Both the position numbers and the translations under genes were made by a program. A stretch of DNA of 64,000 bases from Myxococcus terminator_A (GTDB lineage Bacteria > Myxococcota > Myxococcia > Myxococcales > Myxococcaceae), in the NCBI GenBank assembly GCA_049194865.1, contig JBLZWL010000064.1, forward strand, positions 52,693-116,692. Reading direction: 5' to 3'. The notes under the pieces were generated by a model that saw only the letters and a list, made by a program, of their open reading frames with translations, searched no databases and was not told the origin of the DNA. Below are positions 53,102 through 62,149 of the stretch, piece by piece. Numbering within the stretch: the first letter of the stretch is position 1; the number at the start of each line of letters is the position of its first letter.

Positions 53102-53761
53102 TCAGGCCGGCGCCGCGTCGGGCTGCCGGTCCGGGTGCGACGCCTGGAAGGCGGGGTGCTCCGCGCACGCCGCCTCAATCCTCAGCAGCGTGGGGTACGG
53201 CGTCATGTCCAGGGAGAACCGGCGCGCGCCGTACAACTGCGGGACGAGGCACACGTCCGCCAGCGTCACCGCGTCACCCACGCAATAACGCCCGGCCGTG
53301 GGCTGCACCATCTGCTCCAGCGCCTCCAGGCCTCGGGTGCACCAGTGCGCGCCCCACGCCTTGTCGTCGCCCTTCAGCTCGCCCTTGATGCGCTGAAGCA
53401 CGCCCAGGTTGTGCAGGGGCTGGATGCCGGAGTTGACGTACTCCGCCAGCATCCGCGCGCGGGCGCGCAGGTACATGTCCTCCGGGAAGAACGACGGCGA
53501 CGGGAAGCGCTCCTGGAGGTAGTCGAGGATGGCGAGCGACTGGGACAGCCGGCGCACGGTGCCGTCGGCCTCCGTCCACTCCAGGGTGGGCACCGTCCGC
53601 ATGGGGTTGAGCGCGCGGTACGCGTCCGAGTGCTGCTGTCCACCGTCCTGGAGCAGGTGCACCGGCACGTACTCGAAGTCCACGCCCTTGAGGTGCAACC
53701 CCAGCCGCGCCCGCCACGAGGCGGAGGAGCGCCAGTAGTTGTGCAGCCGAAGGGCCTTCAT
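53102..53761 (-). CDS. maiA: Maleylacetoacetate isomerase (GST zeta family)
   Basis: 219 residues. The N-terminal thioredoxin-like GST domain starts LRLHNYWRSSASWRARLGLH; the family SSCS motif here reads SSAS, so the usual active-site Cys is Ala. Other zeta features are NPMRTVPTLEWTEADG and SQSLAILDYLQERFP. It isomerises maleylacetoacetate to fumarylacetoacetate in tyrosine/homogentisate breakdown with glutathione. Its ATG overlaps the stop of the fumarylacetoacetase gene, next in the same pathway. Confidence 0.88.
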   Translation of the reverse strand: MKALRLHNYWRSSASWRARLGLHLKGVDFEYVPVHLLQDGGQQHSDAYRALNPMRTVPTLEWTEADGTVRRLSQSLAILDYLQERFPSPSFFPEDMYLRARARMLAEYVNSGIQPLHNLGVLQRIKGELKGDDKAWGAHWCTRGLEALEQMVQPTAGRYCVGDAVTLADVCLVPQLYGARRFSLDMTPYPTLLRIEAACAEHPAFQASHPDRQPDAAPA

Positions 53762-54738
53762 GGCGTCTTCACCACCTTCTGGGAGATGCGACCGAAGACG
53801 CTCTGCCCGTCCTCGCCCGTCATCTCGATGTCGATGGTGTCGCCGGGCTTCATGAAGGGCGTCTTCGGCTTGCCCTCTTCAATCGTCTCAATCATCCGCT
53901 GCTCGGCGAGGCAGGAGATGCCCCGGGCGCGGTCCACGTTGGACACGGTGCCGCTGCCCAGGATGGTGCCCGCCGTGTAGCCGCGCGTCTTGCACAGGTG
54001 CTGGATGAGCTCGAAGAAGGAGAAGTGCATCTCCGGGCCCGCGTCGGTGTCACCCACCTGGACGCCGTTGAGCACCGAGCGCAGGCGCAGGTGGATGCGG
54101 CCCTCGCGCCAGGCCGGGCCCACCTCGTCCGGCGTCACCGCGAACGGGCTGAACGCCGTGGCGGGCTTGCTCTGGAAGAAGCCGAAGCCCTTGGCCAGCT
54201 CCTCCGGGATGAGGTTGCGCAGCGACACGTCGTTGGCCAGCATCAGCAGCTTGACGTGCTTGTCCGCGTCCGCGGCCTTCGTGCCTCGCGGCGTGTCGCC
54301 GAGGATGACGCAGACCTCGCTCTCGAAATCCAGGCCCCACGCCTCGTCCGGCAGGGGGATGTCGGCGGTGGGCGCCAGGAACTCGCCGGAGCCCCCTTGG
54401 TACACCAGCGGGTCCGTCTTCAGCGTGGCCGGCGGCTCCGCGTTGCGCGCCTTGCGCACCAGCAGGACGTGGTTGATGTAGGCGCTGCCGTCAATCCACT
54501 CGTAGGCGCGCGGCAGCGGCGCATGCAGCGCCGCCTGGTCCAGCGGGCGACTCTGCACCGCGCCGGCCTCCAGCTGCGCGGCGAGCGCGCGGAGCAACGG
54601 CTCCTTCGTGTCCCAGTCGTCCAGCGCCGCCTGCAGCGTCAGGGCGACGTTGGTGGCCAGCGCATAGGCCGAGTTGTCCCGCTTGACGACGATGAGCCGC
54701 CCATCACGGGTTCCATCCTTGAGCGTCGCGAGCTTCAA
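53758..54738 (-). CDS. Fumarylacetoacetate hydrolase family protein
   Basis: 326 residues. The FAH C-terminal domain has metal ligands in WGLDFESEVCVILGDTPRG near residue 140 and a region DVSLRNLIPEELAKGFGFFQ near 175. The late glycine motif GTILGSGTVSNVDR is near 280. Such enzymes hydrolyse fumarylacetoacetate to fumarate and acetoacetate. Operon with maiA (4-bp overlap) supports that role. No homogentisate dioxygenase gene is in the window. Confidence 0.9.
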   Translation of the reverse strand: MKLATLKDGTRDGRLIVVKRDNSAYALATNVALTLQAALDDWDTKEPLLRALAAQLEAGAVQSRPLDQAALHAPLPRAYEWIDGSAYINHVLLVRKARNAEPPATLKTDPLVYQGGSGEFLAPTADIPLPDEAWGLDFESEVCVILGDTPRGTKAADADKHVKLLMLANDVSLRNLIPEELAKGFGFFQSKPATAFSPFAVTPDEVGPAWREGRIHLRLRSVLNGVQVGDTDAGPEMHFSFFELIQHLCKTRGYTAGTILGSGTVSNVDRARGISCLAEQRMIETIEEGKPKTPFMKPGDTIDIEMTGEDGQSVFGRISQKVVKTP

Positions 54739-54943
54739 TCCCGGGCTCCCCGCGGCCCGGTGGAAACAGCGGGGGCCGCCTCATGTGCTCGGCTTTTCCG
54801 ACGGGGCCCCCAGGGTGTCAAGCACAGGGCGCGAATGCGCCGCGGCAATCGTCACGGCGCGAAAAAAGTGTCCCCATGGCAGCCTGTCGAGCGCGGGCAT
54901 CTCCAGGCCGCTGAGAAAATGGCGGACCGCTCGCGGCGGAAAA

Positions 54944-55528
54944 CTACCAGCAGCTGGAGCGTGCCGGCAGCTGCGCGAAGTAGTTGTTGCCCAGGTTGCT
55001 GTCCCACTGGCCGTGGGACGTCGCGGCCAGGGAGATGTCCCACGCGTTCTGGCTCCCGTTGGAGTTGAAGGCGTAGAAGAAGAGGTCGTTCTCCACCACC
55101 GTGGGCTGCTGGCACACCCAGACGCCGTCCTGGCCTCCGTTGGCGAAGTGGTCGCTGCACTGGGGCAGGTTCTGGTACCGCATGCACTTGATGCAGGCGC
55201 GCGGCCCCGCGTTCAGGAAGACATAGGCGTCGTTGTTCGAGCCCGCGCTCGCGGCCAGCGTCTGCGAACGGCCGTTGAGATTGATGTAGATGGAGATTTC
55301 GTTGTCCGGGTACAGGCCGCGCAGATAGCCCCGGTACGCGACGGTGAGCGTCGCCAGGCGCCCGGGCAGCCGGCGCGTGTGGCGGATGACCTCGAAGGGC
55401 CCCGTCGTCGCGGAGTCGTACACGCTGCAGATGGGGTAGTCGGGCGGATAGTCGGAGGCGCGCGCGGCGGAGATGGGGAGCAGCAGGGACAGCGCGAGCG
55501 CGGCCAGGAACGTCTGCGAGAGCTTCAT
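54944..55528 (-). CDS. Secreted protein of unknown function
   Basis: 194 residues from the ATG at 55528. Signal peptide MKLSQTFLAALALSLLLPIS with a likely cut after ARA. The mature protein has cysteines in PICSVYD, ACIKCMRY, QCSDHF, VCQQ and the terminal SCW, and several Asn/Gly-rich segments (FNSNGSQNAWD). No family recognised. The 205-bp gap before the FAH gene shows nothing else. Confidence 0.75.
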   Translation of the reverse strand: MKLSQTFLAALALSLLLPISAARASDYPPDYPICSVYDSATTGPFEVIRHTRRLPGRLATLTVAYRGYLRGLYPDNEISIYINLNGRSQTLAASAGSNNDAYVFLNAGPRACIKCMRYQNLPQCSDHFANGGQDGVWVCQQPTVVENDLFFYAFNSNGSQNAWDISLAATSHGQWDSNLGNNYFAQLPARSSCW

Positions 55529-55906
55529 CGGTGTGACCTCGGGCAAGGAGCGAAGGGGCACGGAGTTCACGCGCCGGCGTAGCATGCGTCGCCCACGCGC
55601 CGGAAGGCCGGGCGCCCGCCTCGTCGGCCGCCGGACGGGGGGCCTCCCCGCACCGCCTTGCATCCTCCGGCGCCTGAGTGGTGGCAAGCCGCCCCCCTGG
55701 TCTCCGAGCGGGCGCGCGGCATGCTCGTGGAGCAGGAGGGAAGCGGAGCGCGCGCGGCTGTTGAAGGCTGAGTCGGCACACGGGGGACGTGCGTCGGCCC
55801 CTCCCCTTGGCGGCGTCCCGTCCGACACCCAACCTTGCCGGAAGGACGGAACGCGCGGCCAACCGCATCGCAGGGGCGCTGCGGAGGTGGAGTTCGAGGA
55901 CACTGA
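55529..55906. other. 378-bp divergent intergenic region
   Basis: Separates the secreted protein gene from the giant kinase gene. It must hold both promoters. I see no repeat, RNA gene or clear hairpin; overlapping open frames here lack codon bias. Confidence 0.6.
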
Positions 55907-58900
55907 ATGGCTGAAGGCTTCCAATACGCCAGCGCCGTTCCAGGAGAGCCACAGTCCGGCCGCCGACTGGGCAACCGGTTCGAGCTGGCCCAACGCCTCA
56001 AGGCCGGACGTGGAATCTCCACCTGGGATGGCGTGGACCTGCGCACCGCGGAGCGCGTCGCCATCAAGGTGACGTCGACCCTGGCGCTCGTCCCGGCGGC
56101 GCGGCACCGGCTGGAGCACGAGGCCTCCGTCCTCGCCCACCTCGACAGCCCCTTCATCGTGCCGGTGCGACACCTGGGCACCTACGGGGACTGGCTCTAT
56201 CTGGTGACGCCCTGGCTCCAGGGGGAGTCGCTGGAGAGTCGCTTGTCGCGCGGCGTCCTGAGCGTCCCGGAGGCGCTCGCGCTCGGCCGGGATTTGCTGT
56301 CCGCGCTGGCCGAGGCCCACCGCCACGGCGTCCTGCACCGGGACGTGAAGCCCAGCAACATCATCGTCTCCGGCCAGCCCCTCGCGCGCGCCACGTTGAT
56401 TGACTTTGGCCTCGCGCGCAGCGAGCGGCTGGACCCTTCGCTGCGGGACTTGCCGGTGGGCACCGCGCGCTACCTGTCACCGGAGCAGGCCGGCCTGCTG
56501 CATCGGCCGGTGGAGGCCACGTCGGACCTGTACTCGGCGGGCGTCGTCCTCTTCGAGGCCCTCTCCGGCGGGCCTGTCTTCGCGGGCGACTCCGTGGGCG
56601 AGGTGCTGCGTCAGCATCTGACGGCCCGGCCCCGGCTGCGCGCCGTGGGCGTGGAGGCGCCGCGCGCGCTCGAAGAGGTCCTCTCCCGCCTGCTGCAGAC
56701 GGACCCGTCGGACCGCTACCAGTCAGCCAGCTCCGCGCTGGCGGACCTGCTGGAGCTGGAGGAGGCGCTCGCGCGAGGTCAGGTGGAGCCGGCGCTCGTC
56801 ACGGGCGCGAAGGATGCGCGGAGAAGCCTGGCCGAGCCGTCCTTCGTGGGACGTCACGAGGAGGTGGCCACGCTGGAGCGGGAGCTGGAGCAGACGCTGA
56901 CGGAGCCGGGGCGCCTCGTGTTGGTGGAGGCCGAGTCGGGAGGAGGAAAGAGCCGGCTGCTCGACGAGCTCGCCGCGCGAGCCGCCCGCCACCACGCGTG
57001 GGTGTTGCAGGGCCAGGCGCAGGACCAGGCCGCGCGCCGTCCCTTCCAGCTCTTCGCGGGCGTGGCCACGGACATCGCCCAGGTCCTCCAGTCGAAGCCG
57101 GCCCTCACGGAGCCCCTGCGCGCCAGACTGGCGGGGCAGGAGGTCAACCTGTGCACGGTGCTGCCGCAACTGGAGCCGGTGCTGTGCGCGGAGTCGAGCG
57201 CGCCCGCGCGAGGCCTGGGCCCGGAGTCCCTGGGCGAGAGCCGAAGCATCTGGGCGCTCACCGCGCTCTTGAGCGCGCTGGGCACGAGGGACGAACCCGC
57301 CGTGGTGGTGCTGGATGACTGCCAGTGGGCGGATGAGCTGACGTTGAGGGCGCTGGAGGGCTGGTCGCAGGCGCGGCGGCAGGGGAAGGGACGCGTGCTC
57401 GTCGTCCTCGCGTTTCGCGGCGAGGACATCGGCCCTTCGCACGTGCTGCGCAGGCTGGCGCCCACCGCGCACCTGAAGCTGGCCTCCTTCGGCGCCGTGG
57501 AGGTGACGCGGCTGGCGGAGTCAATGGCCGGCGCGCTGCCGCCAGAGGCCACCGAACTGGTGGCGCGGCTGTCCGAGGGCAACCCCTTCATGGCCAGCGC
57601 GGTGCTGCACGGGCTGGTGGAGGACGGCGTGCTCGTGTCCGGCCCCTCGGGGTGGCAGGTGCAGCCGGAGGCGATGGCGCACGCGCGCTCGTCGCGGCAG
57701 GCCGCCACCTTCCTCGTGCGCCGCCTGCGCTTGCTGCCCCTGGTGGCGCGGCGGCTCTTGTCGGTGGGCGCGGTGCTGGGCAAGTCCTTCGAGCTGGCGC
57801 GGGTGGCGGCGCTGTCGGGCACCTCTCCGGAGGAGCTTGTCGCCGCGCTGGAGGAGCCTCGCCGCCGCCACATGCTGTGGGAGGAGGGCACGCGCTACAC
57901 CTTCGTGCACGACAAGCTGCGCGAGGTGCTACTGGACATGCTGACGCCGCAGCGGCGACGGGAGCTGCACCGGCTGGCGGCGCGCTCGGCGGCGAGCCAG
58001 TTGCCCCAGGACTCGTTCGAGCTGGCCTATCACTTCGACGCGGCGGGCGAGTACACGCACGCGCTGCCCCACGCGCTGGTGGCCGCGGAGCTGGCGCGAC
58101 GGCGCTTCGCGCTGGAGACGGCGGAGCTGAACTACCGCATCGCCGAGCGGGGCGCCGCGGGCGCTGACGCGGGCACCCGCTTCCGCGTCGCCTCCGGGCT
58201 GGGCAACGTCCTCATGCTGCGCGGACGTTATGAGGAGTCCCGCCAGCAGCTCGAGCGCGCCCAGGCCCTGGCGCGAGACAGACAGGAGCAGGCGCGCGTC
58301 CTCGGTCACCTGGGGGAGCTGGCCTTCAAGCGCGGCGACTTCGGCGAGGCCACGCTCGCGCTGGAGCAGGGCCTGAAGCTGATGGGGCGCTGGGTGCCGC
58401 CCAAGGGCGTGCTCACCGGCGCCAGCGCCGTGTGGGAAATCCTGGCGCAGGCGGCGCACTCGGTGGCGCCGCGCAGGTTCCTCTCCCGCAGGCCGCTGGC
58501 GGGGAGTGAGAGCGACCTCCAGGCGGTGCGCCTCTACAGCCGGCTCGCCTATGGCTACTGGTACCGGCGCGGACGCATGGCGGTGCTGTGGGCACACCTG
58601 CGGGACTTGAATCTGGCGGAGCGCTACCCGCCGACGCCGGAGCTGGCGCAGGCGTACTCGGAGCACTCGCCCGCGCTCACCACGCTGCCGTGGTTCCAGC
58701 GCGCCTTCGCCTACGCGGAGAAGTCCCTGGCGATGCGCCAGGAGCAGAGCGACCTCTGGGGTCAGGGGCAGACGCTGCACTTCTACGGGCTGGCCTGCTA
58801 CGCGGCCTCGCGCTTCAACGACTGCATCGAGAAGTGCACGGAGGCGATTCGGCTGCTGGAGCGCACCGGCGACCCCTGGGAGGTGAACAACGCCACGTTC

Positions 58901-60895
58901 CAGGTGGCCATGTCGCTCTATCGACTGGGCCGGCTGCGCGAGGCGCTGGAGACGAGCCAGCGGCTGCACGCGGCGGCGCTGGCGCTGGGAGACCGCTACT
59001 CGGTGCGCCTGGGCCTGGAGGCCTGGGCCAAGGCGTCCGGAGGGAGGCTTCCGGGCACGCTGCTGGAAGGCGAGCTGGGCAACGCAGACCAGCCGGACCC
59101 GCAGAGCTACGCGGGCGTGCTCCAGGCGGAGGCCTTGCGCCGGATGCGCCTGGGCGACGCGGCGGGCGCGGTGGCCGTGCTGGAGCGCGCCGCGCGGCTG
59201 GTGGGCGAGGCGAACCTGCGCCAGGAGTACGTGGCCCCCATCGGCCCCTTGCTGGCGACGGCGCTGCGCCAGCTCGCGGAGGGCACGTCCCCCCTGGCCG
59301 CCGCGCGCCGCGAGGCCCTGCTCAAGCGCGCCGACGACACGGCTCGACACGCCCATGCGCTGGCGCGCACCTACCGCAACAACCTCCCCCATGCGCTGCG
59401 CGAGCGTGGACTGGTGGCCGCCCTGCGAGGTCAGCCCCGAGCGGCACGGCGCTTCCTGGAGGAGTCGCTGCAAGTGGCCGAGGCCCAGCAGATGAAGCAC
59501 GAGCATGCCCTCAGCTTGAAGGCCCGGGGCGAGCTGGGGCGCGCGCTGGGCCAGGCCGAAGCGGCGGCGGACCTGACCACGGCCACCCGCGCGCTGGAGG
59601 AGATGGAGGAGGGCCTGTCTCCGGAGGTCGCCGCGCGGGGAGGCACCCGCACCCTCTCCCTGGTGGACCGCTTCCCACGCGTGCTGGAGGCGGGCCGCAG
59701 GCTGGCCTCCGCCCTGTCGCGCGAGGCCGTGTTCGAGGCCGCGAGGCAGTCCATGCTGGAGCTGCTGCGCGCCGAGCACTGCGCGGTGGTGGACCCCCGG
59801 GACCTGCCTCGCGACGAGGACGCGGACGCGGTGGGCATCAGCCGCACCGCCATCGCCCGCGCGCTGGAGACCGGCCGAATCACCGTGCTGGGACAGGGGC
59901 TGCCCGGAGGCGTGAGCGAGAGCATGGAACTCCTCGGCGTGCGCTCGCTGCTCTGCGCCCCCATCCAGGTTCGCGGCAAGACGGTGGCGTGCGTGGTGGC
60001 CACGCATCGACAGGTGGGCGCGCTGTTCGGCGAGTTGGAGGAGCACCTGGCGGAGTTCGTCACCGTGCTGGCCGGCGCGGCGCTGGAGAACGCGGAGAAC
60101 TTCGCGCGCATCGCCGCGCTCTCCGAGGAGCAGGGCCGCCTGTACCGCGCCGAGCAGGAGGCGGTGCGCCGCCGCGATGACTTCCTCTCCATCGCCGCGC
60201 ACGAGCTGAAGACGCCGCTCACGTCACTACAGCTCCACATCCAGGGTCTCCAGGCCCAGGCCCGCGCCACGGGCGGCCACCTGCCGCCGGAGAAGCTCTC
60301 CGCCAAGCTGGAGTCCGCCTCCGCGCAGACCCAGCGCCTGGGGCGGCTGGTGAGCGACTTGCTGGATATCTCCCGGCTCGCCCAGGGCCAGCTCCACATC
60401 AAGCTCTCCGAGGTGGACCTGGTGGCCCTCGTCCACGGCCAGTTGGAGCGCAGCCGTGAGGCGCTCGCCCGCGCCGAGTGTCCGGTGCGGCTGCTCGCGC
60501 CCAAGCACCGCCTGGCGGGCTACTGGGACGTGATGCGCCTGGAGCAGGTGGTGGGAAACCTCCTGTCCAACGCGATGAAGTACGGCGCCGGCCAGCCCAT
60601 CGAAATCACCCTGGAGCAGCGCAACGGCGACGCGCGGCTGAGGGTGCGGGACTTCGGCATCGGCATCGCCGACGAGGACCTCTCACGCATCTTCGGGCGC
60701 TTCGAGCGAGCGGTGTCCGTGCGCCACTACGGCGGCTTCGGCCTGGGCCTGTGGATTGTGCGGGAAATCGTCCAGGCCCTGGGCGGCACCATCGACGTGG
60801 AGAGCACACCGGGAGAGGGCTCCACCTTCACCGTCACCCTGCCCTGCTCCGGACCACCCTCTCAAGTCGAGCCTCCCGGGCCGCCCATGCACTGA
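55907..60895 (+). CDS. Ser/Thr kinase - AAA ATPase - GAF - histidine kinase fusion
   Basis: 1,662 residues, soluble. Domain order: Ser/Thr kinase at about 20-290 (Lys in RVAIKVTST near 54, HRDVKPSN near 143, DFGLARS near 165); AAA ATPase at about 310-700 with Walker A EAESGGGKSRLL near 342 and Walker B VVVLDDCQWAD near 466; TPR-like helices to about 1230; a GAF domain at about 1265-1400 (VRSLLCAPIQVRGKTVACVV); and a histidine kinase with H-box SIAAHELKTPLTSLQ near 1430, N-box NLLSNAMKYG near 1550 and G boxes DFGIGIADEDL and GGFGLGLWIVRE. All key catalytic residues are present in both kinases. Proteins of this layout are known in myxobacteria as signal integrators. The partner response regulator is not adjacent. 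Confidence 0.95.
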   Translation: MAEGFQYASAVPGEPQSGRRLGNRFELAQRLKAGRGISTWDGVDLRTAERVAIKVTSTLALVPAARHRLEHEASVLAHLDSPFIVPVRHLGTYGDWLYLVTPWLQGESLESRLSRGVLSVPEALALGRDLLSALAEAHRHGVLHRDVKPSNIIVSGQPLARATLIDFGLARSERLDPSLRDLPVGTARYLSPEQAGLLHRPVEATSDLYSAGVVLFEALSGGPVFAGDSVGEVLRQHLTARPRLRAVGVEAPRALEEVLSRLLQTDPSDRYQSASSALADLLELEEALARGQVEPALVTGAKDARRSLAEPSFVGRHEEVATLERELEQTLTEPGRLVLVEAESGGGKSRLLDELAARAARHHAWVLQGQAQDQAARRPFQLFAGVATDIAQVLQSKPALTEPLRARLAGQEVNLCTVLPQLEPVLCAESSAPARGLGPESLGESRSIWALTALLSALGTRDEPAVVVLDDCQWADELTLRALEGWSQARRQGKGRVLVVLAFRGEDIGPSHVLRRLAPTAHLKLASFGAVEVTRLAESMAGALPPEATELVARLSEGNPFMASAVLHGLVEDGVLVSGPSGWQVQPEAMAHARSSRQAATFLVRRLRLLPLVARRLLSVGAVLGKSFELARVAALSGTSPEELVAALEEPRRRHMLWEEGTRYTFVHDKLREVLLDMLTPQRRRELHRLAARSAASQLPQDSFELAYHFDAAGEYTHALPHALVAAELARRRFALETAELNYRIAERGAAGADAGTRFRVASGLGNVLMLRGRYEESRQQLERAQALARDRQEQARVLGHLGELAFKRGDFGEATLALEQGLKLMGRWVPPKGVLTGASAVWEILAQAAHSVAPRRFLSRRPLAGSESDLQAVRLYSRLAYGYWYRRGRMAVLWAHLRDLNLAERYPPTPELAQAYSEHSPALTTLPWFQRAFAYAEKSLAMRQEQSDLWGQGQTLHFYGLACYAASRFNDCIEKCTEAIRLLERTGDPWEVNNATFQVAMSLYRLGRLREALETSQRLHAAALALGDRYSVRLGLEAWAKASGGRLPGTLLEGELGNADQPDPQSYAGVLQAEALRRMRLGDAAGAVAVLERAARLVGEANLRQEYVAPIGPLLATALRQLAEGTSPLAAARREALLKRADDTARHAHALARTYRNNLPHALRERGLVAALRGQPRAARRFLEESLQVAEAQQMKHEHALSLKARGELGRALGQAEAAADLTTATRALEEMEEGLSPEVAARGGTRTLSLVDRFPRVLEAGRRLASALSREAVFEAARQSMLELLRAEHCAVVDPRDLPRDEDADAVGISRTAIARALETGRITVLGQGLPGGVSESMELLGVRSLLCAPIQVRGKTVACVVATHRQVGALFGELEEHLAEFVTVLAGAALENAENFARIAALSEEQGRLYRAEQEAVRRRDDFLSIAAHELKTPLTSLQLHIQGLQAQARATGGHLPPEKLSAKLESASAQTQRLGRLVSDLLDISRLAQGQLHIKLSEVDLVALVHGQLERSREALARAECPVRLLAPKHRLAGYWDVMRLEQVVGNLLSNAMKYGAGQPIEITLEQRNGDARLRVRDFGIGIADEDLSRIFGRFERAVSVRHYGGFGLGLWIVREIVQALGGTIDVESTPGEGSTFTVTLPCSGPPSQVEPPGPPMH

Positions 60896-60915
60896 AGCGC
60901 CCCCACGCTCCAAGC

Positions 60916-61944
60916 TCAGCGGCGGGTGAGCTCCAGATAGATGACGTTGTCCTGGCTGTCCCGGAACAGCCGCACGGAGTCGATCAACTCCAACGGCACC
61001 TCACCGAGCAGGGCGCGCATGTCGTCCTCCTCCCGATAGGTGAGCCACCAGTCCATGAAGGCCTCCATGTAGCCCGTCTCCGGAGGAAAGCGCGCGAAGT
61101 TGGCCACCAGCAGCCGACCTCCCGAGCGCAGCATGCCGAAGAGCAGTCCGGTGAGCCGCGTGGCGACGGAGGCGGAGAGGTAGTCGTAGAGGCCCGCGGA
61201 GTAGACGAAGTCCAACTCGTTGAAGGCCACCTTGCCGGCGAGCAGCGCGCGCACCGAGCCGCAGTGCGGACGTACGACGTCGAGCGGCTGGTGGTGGGAG
61301 ATCTCCGCGAGGCTCAGCGGGTCCTGGTCGAACGCGATGAGCTCTTGCACGCGGCGCTCCCGCACCGCCACGGAGGACTCCGCCTCGCGCAGGTGGCCAC
61401 ACGCGACGGAGAGGATGCGCGCGCCCTGGGGAACGCGCTCGGCCGTCGCGTCGAGGGCGCGCGCCAGCAGCTCACGGCGCTCTCGCACGCTGACCGCGCT
61501 GGGTTGCTGATGCATGTACCGATAGACCTCGCGGCCCGCGTGGAGCTCGTCCGCGGCCCGGTCCATGTAGAGGTAGTCGATGAGGGCCGCGTCTCCCGCG
61601 TAGCCCCGGGGGCGCTCGAAGGCCCGCCGGGTGAAGGGACACTGGTGTACGAACGAGCGAAGCGGGTGCTTGCGCGCGGTCTCCATGCAGAAGGACTTCC
61701 AGTCCTCCTCGGGCCAGCGTCGTCGCAAGGTGAGCAGGCCCAGGTGGAGTGAGTGCATGTCCTGGTGAAGCACCTCGTCCTCGGCGGCCATCATCCGCTC
61801 GTGGATGCCATCGAGCCACCCTCGGGCTTCCGCGAGCGCTTCATGGGCTGGACGCTCCGGGACGGGAAGGACCAGTTGGTTGCGCTGGACGGAGGGGACA
61901 GGCGTTGGCCTCGGCGGGCGGGGCATCGTCTGGGGGTCGTGCAT
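60916..61944 (-). CDS. Class I SAM-dependent methyltransferase-like protein
   Basis: 342 residues from the ATG at 61944 (MHDPQTMPRPPRP). A helical N-terminal half contains CPFTRRAFERPRGYAGDAAL. The SAM domain starts at ARILSVACGHLREAES near residue 190, with acidic VQELIAFDQDPLSL and later DFVYSAGLYDYLS. Similar proteins include the extracellular-factor (3-OH-PAME-like) methyltransferases; the substrate here is unknown. Convergent with the giant kinase, 20 bp apart. Confidence 0.8.
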   Translation of the reverse strand: MHDPQTMPRPPRPTPVPSVQRNQLVLPVPERPAHEALAEARGWLDGIHERMMAAEDEVLHQDMHSLHLGLLTLRRRWPEEDWKSFCMETARKHPLRSFVHQCPFTRRAFERPRGYAGDAALIDYLYMDRAADELHAGREVYRYMHQQPSAVSVRERRELLARALDATAERVPQGARILSVACGHLREAESSVAVRERRVQELIAFDQDPLSLAEISHHQPLDVVRPHCGSVRALLAGKVAFNELDFVYSAGLYDYLSASVATRLTGLLFGMLRSGGRLLVANFARFPPETGYMEAFMDWWLTYREEDDMRALLGEVPLELIDSVRLFRDSQDNVIYLELTRR

Positions 61945-62149
61945 CGTCCAACACAACCCGGGAGGGGCATGTATGCACTTCCCACAAGAAGCGTTCTCGC
62001 CCGTCCGGTCCTGGAGGCGGGCATGCGAGCGCGCCCCCGGAGCCTCCCTTCCGGTGAGGTGCTCTTCAAAACGCAGCGAGTATTCGTATCCCGGCCCCAC
62101 TCACGCCACAGTCTCGCGCGCTTTCGGTCCCTGACTCCTGGAGCTGCCC

